From the NCBI GenBank assembly GCA_023053685.1, contig JALIGW010000015.1, positions 882,454 to 946,453 on the forward strand: a stretch of 64,000 nucleotides of DNA. The letters run 5' to 3'. The stretch comes from Diadophis punctatus similis (lineage: Eukaryota > Chordata > Lepidosauria > Squamata > Dipsadidae). How positions within the stretch are numbered: position 1 is the first letter of the stretch; the number at the start of each line of letters is the position of its first letter. A model generated the notes under the pieces. That model searched no databases, had not been told where the DNA came from, and worked only from the letters and a program-made list of their open reading frames with translations. This document shows positions 58,976 to 64,000 of this stretch, in pieces. Made by a program: the position numbers and the translations under genes.

Positions 58976-59180
58976 GGCAGATAATTTTGTGAGCTACACT
59001 TAGGTCAGATCGAAGGTGTCGTAGTTCCAAATTTTGAAGTCCTAAAATTTCAAGTCTGGTTTCATAAGGAATTCTGTTGTGAACAGAGGAATGTAATACT
59101 CTTCTTGTGAAATATCTCTGGACATTCTCAATTGGGTTAATGTCAGATATGTAGTGTGGGTCCCAGACAAAGTTCCAGTT
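58952..59180 (-). mobile_element. Fragment of a CR1/jockey-like LINE ORF
   Basis: On the minus strand it encodes VHNRIPYETRLEILGLQNLE then LRHLRSDLSVAHKI, as does 59797-60362. Short and broken. Confidence 0.6.
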
Positions 59181-59324
59181 TTCAAAGGTGGGGCTGGACC
59201 ATTTCATGCAGGATTGGCCTGTCCATCGCTCCTCGATCGGAAGAGTCTTTATATATTTCCTGAAGTATATAAAGCCGATGCTAGTGCTTGGGAAAAAAAA
59301 CGAAAAGGGAGGAAGATTCAGGGA

Positions 59325-59725
59325 AATGAGAACAGGTGCAGACAACAGCAATGAAGATGATCAGGGAATTGGACAGAAGGTCTTAAGAGGAGAGACTCGG
59401 GAAGCTGCGTATCTTTAGCCTTGAGTAAAGATGACCCGGTGGAGATACCATCACGTTTTTTCAAGGTCATTCCCATTCATCCTTGAGGACAAGACACAGA
59501 ATAATGGCTTTAAGAAGTAAGGAAAGCAGACTCTGTTGAACTTTAGGGAGCGAGAACAGTTCAACAGTGGGACCAATTATACAGAGAGTTGATGGGCTCT
59601 CCACAACTACATGTTCTCAAGCATCAATATGCTGGGTCTGTCAGGGAGGCTTTGATTTGAATATGTGCCTTGAGTAAGGGCTTGGATTCAGTTGGCTGTA
59701 TGGCCTGTTCCAAGGCTAGGCTTTC
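59325..59725 (+). mobile_element. Ancient CR1-like fragment
   Basis: Much decayed: AATGAAGATGATCAGGGAA, GGAAGCTGCGTATCTTTAGCC, AGAACAGTTCAACAGTGGG and GGGTCTGTCAGGGAGGCTTTG follow the CR1 order. No frame is left. Confidence 0.5.
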
Positions 59726-59796
59726 GGGGAACTGCAGACAGAATATTCAAAGCAGCGTCTGCTGGTGTCTGTGCGGATGATTCTATGGGAGATTCC

Positions 59797-60362
59797 TGAA
59801 AGCATGTATTTGTATTTGTTTATTTGTCAAGCATATATGATTATAAGCAAAGTACAAACAGTAAAACATGATTGAATATATATGTAATATTACAAGCATG
59901 AATAAGAGTAAAAGAGGTATGATTATATGGGTACATTTGGACAGGAATGGTAGGCACGATTGTGCACTTATGCACACCCCTTACTGACCTCTTAGAAATG
60001 GGGTGAGGTCAATGGTAGATAATAACAGGTTGAAGTTTTGGGGGTTTATCTACTGAGTCAGATAAAGTGTTCCAGGCGTTGACAACTCTGTTGTTGAAGT
60101 CGAATTTTTTGCAATCAAGTCTGGAGCGGTTTACATTAAGTTTGTATCTATTGTGAGCTCGTGTATTATTACGGTTGAAGCTGAAATAGTCGTTAACGGG
60201 TAGGATATTGAGGCGGATAATTTTGTGAGCTACACTTAGGTCAGATCGAAGGTGGCGGAGTTCTAAATTTTGAAGTCCCAAAATTTCAAGTCTGGTTTCA
60301 TAAGGAATTCTGTTGTGAACAGAGGAATGTAATACTCTTCTTGTGAATATGTGCTGAATATT
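59797..60362 (-). pseudogene. CR1/jockey-like LINE C-terminus and 3' end
   Basis: The minus-strand frame (60009 upward) gives FTRRVLHSSVHNRIPYETRL, LRHLRSDLSVAHKIIRLN and FNNRVVNAWNTLSDSVDKPP, the typical C-terminal part of CR1-group ORF2 beyond the RT. The 3' UTR ends in ACAAATAAACAAATACAAAT. It belongs to a different family from the copies at 6672 and 20866. Confidence 0.7.
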
Positions 60363-60525
60363 GGAGTAGATGCACCACGGGCCTGATCCATCAAGCTTCT
60401 TCCTGAGTCTTCTGCTTCTGTTTGATGAGCTCCTGGACATTTGTTCCAGAGTTGACCACAGACGGCTCTTCTGACTTTGACTTTGGGCATCTAGCAAACC
60501 ACCTGATGAAATTGGACCTGCAGGA

Positions 60526-60686
60526 CAGTAGTGGGTTCCAAAACCCTTTACTACTGGTTCGCTCGCGTGTGTGCTCATGATGCTTCTGCGCATGCGCAGA
60601 AGCGTCCCGGGTGGGTGAGCAGAGCCTCCCACCGCCGATGCTACTGGTTCTTAGAACCGGGCTGAACCAGGAGCAACCCACTGCTG
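60526..60686. mobile_element. hAT-like MITE, family D
   Basis: Begins CAGTAGTGGGTTCC and ends GCAACCCACTGCTG, flanked by CTGCAGGA and CTGTGGGA (two changes). The inside has CTTCTGCGCATGCGCAGAAG, a perfect palindrome. Confidence 0.75.
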
Positions 60687-61160
60687 CTGTGGGACAAGAA
60701 ATATTGCTGTCATCGCGCGGTCCTTGTTTTAAGGGTCAACTGAGAGATGACCCCAAGACAACAGAGCTACACCTTTCCCTCTCCTTCTTCCAAGAGAAGA
60801 CTGTTAAGATATTCATGAACTTGGAGACCATGTTAACAAGGTTAGCCAATGAATAGGCATAGCAACTGAGTCAGCCAATAGGAGTTAACCACTTCTGAGT
60901 CTGTGCAGAGAATCGAAACTGAATACTTAAGCTTAAGGCTGGATGTGGCGTCACTCTCCACTCTGTACTCTTCCACTCTGAACTCTGCTGAAATGAAACT
61001 AACTCTCCTGCTAGTGTTTACCTGTAACTGATTGAAGAAGAATTCTAGTTGTGGTATTGTAAATATATATATTACTATGTTTATAAAGAAGTTTATGAAT
61101 CCAGCTGAATCAGTCACCTGTGTGTGCTTCTGGTTTTGATTTTGCAACAAATTTTAATAA
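60687..61160 (+). mobile_element. Possible solo LTR
   Basis: Promoter-like order: two CCAAT boxes (GCCAATGAATAGG, GCCAATAGGAG), a TATA-like ATACTTAAGCTTAAGG, then T/C-rich text and AATAAA at about 61158. Termini and a 4-6-bp duplication could not be fixed, so this is a weak call. Confidence 0.3.
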
Positions 61161-61219
61161 AGACCCCATCTTCTCTCTCTTCCAATAAAAGGCAAAGGAG
61201 TCCCTGCAGATTTTACTCC

Positions 61220-61492
61220 ACTACTCATTGCCGACTCTAAGGGGCGATGCTCATCTCCATTTCAAGACCATTGACCAAGCGCTGTCTGAAGACATTTCCG
61301 CGTGATGTGACAGAGTGCTGTTACCTTCCTACCATGGTGGTACTTATTTATCTACTCACATTTCAAACTGTTAAGTGGGCAAGAGCTCGGCTGAGGATGG
61401 GAGCTCATCCTTCCATGTGGCTCTCGGGTCTCGAAATGTTGGCTTTCCAGCTGACGAGTCCAGGGTCTTAACCACTGAGCCACAAGGCCACC
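61220..61492 (-). mobile_element. Sauria-type SINE, minus strand
   Basis: In reverse it reads TGGCTCAGTGGTTAAGACC, GGAAGGTAACAGCACTCTG and CGGAAATGTCTTCAGACAGC, parallel to 17223-17574. The ACCTTT tail is lacking. Confidence 0.7.
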
Positions 61493-61544
61493 AATAATGA
61501 CCCATGAAACAGAGATATGTATTTCTCCAGTCAGATGCCACTTC

Positions 61545-61770
61545 AAGAGCCGAGGTGGCGCAGTGGTTAGAGTGCAGCACTGCAGGCTACTTCAGCTGTT
61601 CAAATCTCACCAGGCTCAAGGTTGACTCAGCCTTCCATCCTTCTGAGGTCGGTAAAATGAGGACCCAGATTGTTGGGGGCAATATGCTGAACTCTGTAAA
61701 CCGCTTAGAGAGGGCTGTAAAGCACTATGAAGCGGTATATAAGTCTAAGTGCTATTGCTATTGCTATTGA
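61545..61770 (+). mobile_element. tRNA-derived SINE, GCTATT-tail subtype
   Basis: Head AGAGCCGAGGTGGCGCAGTGG, B box GTTCAAATCTCACC, tail (GCTATT)n. A short internal deletion lies before the B box. Confidence 0.78.
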
Positions 61771-62390
61771 GGGACTGAAGGGCATTGCAGCCCAAATAGG
61801 TCAGACCTGGGCTGATTTTACAAATATCCCCCTTTTTTCCCCATTGAATGGTATTTTGGCTGATCGGTACAAGGTCCTTCCTCTTCAATTTTCCCTTTCC
61901 GCAGCCTTTCCCATCAGCCCGAGTCTCTTTTGGCACTCTTTAATGATCTTTTGTGCCACATCACAACCGATTCTTCCCAGCCCCTATTTTATCATGCCCC
62001 CCCATCATTCTCCTCGCTCCCCACCCCACCCCTGTCCCTTTTCATAACACGTAGATTATTATTATTTTTTTAAAAAAGCAATTTCTCTGCTCCTGGCTCC
62101 TGATCTGGCTTCGTTTGAGCATCTTCACTTTGATTCTGCACATACTTGGGTGGGCTTTCTTTCAGTCCCTTCTCCCCACCCCCCCACCCCTTATTTGCTT
62201 TCCCCCAGCTCTCCACCCCCACGCCCACCCTCGTGTTCATTGTCTGCCTGGCCCCAGCAGATTTTGCAAAGTTGCTGCTTCTCTTTTCATCTTTATTCTC
62301 TCTCTTTTTTTTCTTTTGCATGATTTGGGCCGCGTACGGCGATCAGCTTTAAAACCACTTCTTTTGAGAGATGGGGGAGGGGGAGGAAGG

Positions 62391-62391
<1 letters not shown>

Positions 62392-62455
<64 letters not shown>
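62392..62455. repeat. (CA)n array
   Basis: About 32 uninterrupted units. Confidence 0.95.
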
Positions 62456-62456
<1 letters not shown>

Positions 62457-63881
62457 TTGTACAAGCCAATCTCAACTCAAATGTGGCATTGATCTTTTTT
62501 TTTCTTTTTTTTCCTTTTCTCTTTCCCCCTGCCCTGGTTCCAGGTCTGTTACTCCTTGTGATTGAATAATTAAATACAATTGGCAACCAGTTTTGGCTCT
62601 GAAACGTTGGCTCATGTAGGGTCCGTGAGTTTTATCCTTCCTCTCCGTTAGAAAAAGCACCGTCTTTCTCTAGCCCAGCGCCATCTCTCGAGCGCCGGTC
62701 TTTTCACTTCTCTTCGGTCTTTGTCTCCAGTCTCCAGGGCTGCTGCTGTCAGATCATACAGTTTTTCTATCATATTTGGCATTTTTGACCTGATCTGCCT
62801 CTCTGGTGTGCCAGCCTTGCCTTGTTAGGTAGAGAGCATCCCCTACTGATCTTGTCAAGGCATTTTTAAAAACTCTTTCTAACTGCTTTTTTTTTCTAAT
62901 TTAAAGAGAAAGCTTTTTTTTTTAAAGTCTTCTATCCACAAAAGTATTCTGGAAGGGGGTTTAATGTGAAGAGTTTTCTTTAAAAACTTAAAGGGGGAAA
63001 AATCCTTTATTTAGTTTAAAGGATGGAAAGATGATTCTGTCAAGCCTATGGTGTTTTTTTTAAAAAATAGCTATTGTTTGGATTTTACAACATGCAAATG
63101 GTATGGCTCCTCTTTCTGAAGTTCCGGATAATCTTAGTTGTAGATCCCACATTGCAGAAAAAAAATAAATATATGCTTGATTAGCATGGATGGGGGCATG
63201 GGAAAAAAATTGGATGTGGCATAGTTATAAAACTCACCATCAATCGTATGGGGTTGTCAGTGTACATAAGGATCAACCTTGGAGGATAACAAAACACATC
63301 TCTACGTCAGCCTGCCCCATTGCATCTAGGAAAATCAGAGGAAAAATAAATATATCCTAGTTCTTAAAGAAAACATGACTAACTGGCTGGCTGACACACT
63401 GCTCAGAAATACTGCACATTCCAAGATTTTGTTACAACTCCCACTTCTACCATCTTTTATTAAAAGTGAACCGTACCAACTCATCTTTCTACAACAGCCG
63501 CTAAATTTACACCAAGCTCTGTGTTTCACAGATCCAGAGAGAGAGGCAACACTTTGGATTTGGATGTGAATATCTTGGGTTGAGATGAAACATTATGAAG
63601 ACTGTCTACGTTGTCATCTTTTATTTATTCAGATATTTCTTTTCTAGCGGAGTAGTAGTAGTAGTTTATTCATTGATTAGTCTTACAGCCATCTCAAAAG
63701 ATAATAAAATATAATATAAAATAAAACAATAAAATATAGGGTCTAATTCCAGGTTAAAACAGATAAAAGAAACTACAGCAATGAAATACATATGCGGTAA
63801 TAATTAGAATCTTCGAGAAAAGCTTATAGCAATTAGTTCATGTAATGGAAGGACAAAGAAGGAAAGAACAATTAAGAATTC

Positions 63882-63916
63882 AATAATCAAGTTTTCAATT
63901 AAAAAACTTGATTATT
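63882..63916. repeat. 14-bp perfect hairpin
   Basis: AATAATCAAGTTTT and its complement separated by seven bases. Confidence 0.8.
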
Positions 63917-64000
63917 CTTCTGCTTATGTATGTACACACCAAAAGAATTTGCACCCACTTTTAGCTCAATTTCTCTCTCTCTCTCTCAAAAAAAGAAAAC

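Noticed and set aside
60687..61160. Firm LTR retrotransposon call
   Set aside because: CCAAT and TATA-like motifs are suggestive, but the TG/CA ends and target duplication could not be located; kept only as a low-confidence feature.
63650..63880. LINE tail near the window end (TAGTAGTAGTTTATTCATTG)
   Set aside because: AT-rich text reminiscent of a LINE 3' end, but too little distinctive sequence to assign.

Overview
This is vertebrate genomic DNA, most likely from a snake or close squamate. The evidence is the repeat content: CR1 LINE 3' ends running into long (ATTCT)n/(AATAG)n tails, a known snake 'microsatellite seeding' pattern; a Sauria-type SINE with an ACCTTT tail; a Bov-B LINE fragment; L1, L2, CR1 and R4-like LINEs side by side, as in squamates; and Bkm-like (GATA)n/(GACA)n/(GATG)n arrays. 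The species itself cannot be read from the window.

Only one gene is supported. The + strand carries the last two coding exons of a 30-finger C2H2 zinc-finger transcription co-factor of the ZNF521/ZNF423 (EHZF/OAZ) family. The penultimate exon is 968-1083 (116 nt). The final coding exon is 40504-40533: nine codons plus a stop, ending in NHTLSQHAQ. A 39.4-kb intron separates them, so the last zinc finger has its two cysteines in one exon and its two histidines in the other. The 3' UTR follows, with an AATAAA at 41274-41279. I prefer ZNF521 over ZNF423 because of the remembered C-terminus and the short (about 0.77 kb) 3' UTR, but the paralogue is not certain.

The intron (1084-40503) and the 3' flank (41299-64000) are a mosaic of transposable elements. 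Main parts: (i) 0.3-6 kb, hAT-like MITEs with 8-bp duplications, TA-flanked MITEs and a palindromic MITE; (ii) 6.7-9.8 kb, a CR1 3' end, a (TTG/TTA)n array, an R4/Dong-like LINE fragment with a restriction-like endonuclease, another (ATT)n array and an L2 RT fragment; (iii) 10-23 kb, several MITE families, SINEs nested in MITEs, a 67-bp minisatellite inside a SINE-like repeat, and L1 and CR1 fragments; (iv) 24-29 kb, GATA/GACA arrays, ATTCT arrays and a large palindrome; (v) 30.3-32.8 kb, a full-length-looking L1-type insertion with an intact ORF1, no ORF2 and 12-bp target duplications (a 'half-L1'); (vi) 33.5-34.2 kb, a 750-bp pure pyrimidine tract; (vii) 35-40 kb, MITE, GACA/GATA array, tRNA-SINE and CR1; (viii) beyond the gene, SINEs, MITEs, a 158-bp inverted repeat, CR1, Bov-B, Bkm-like arrays and two opposed (ATTCT)n-tailed LINEs.

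There is no operon-like gene cooperation here. The biology lies in one developmental regulator whose terminal exon hangs behind a repeat-filled intron, and in the well-marked nesting order of young and old mobile elements.
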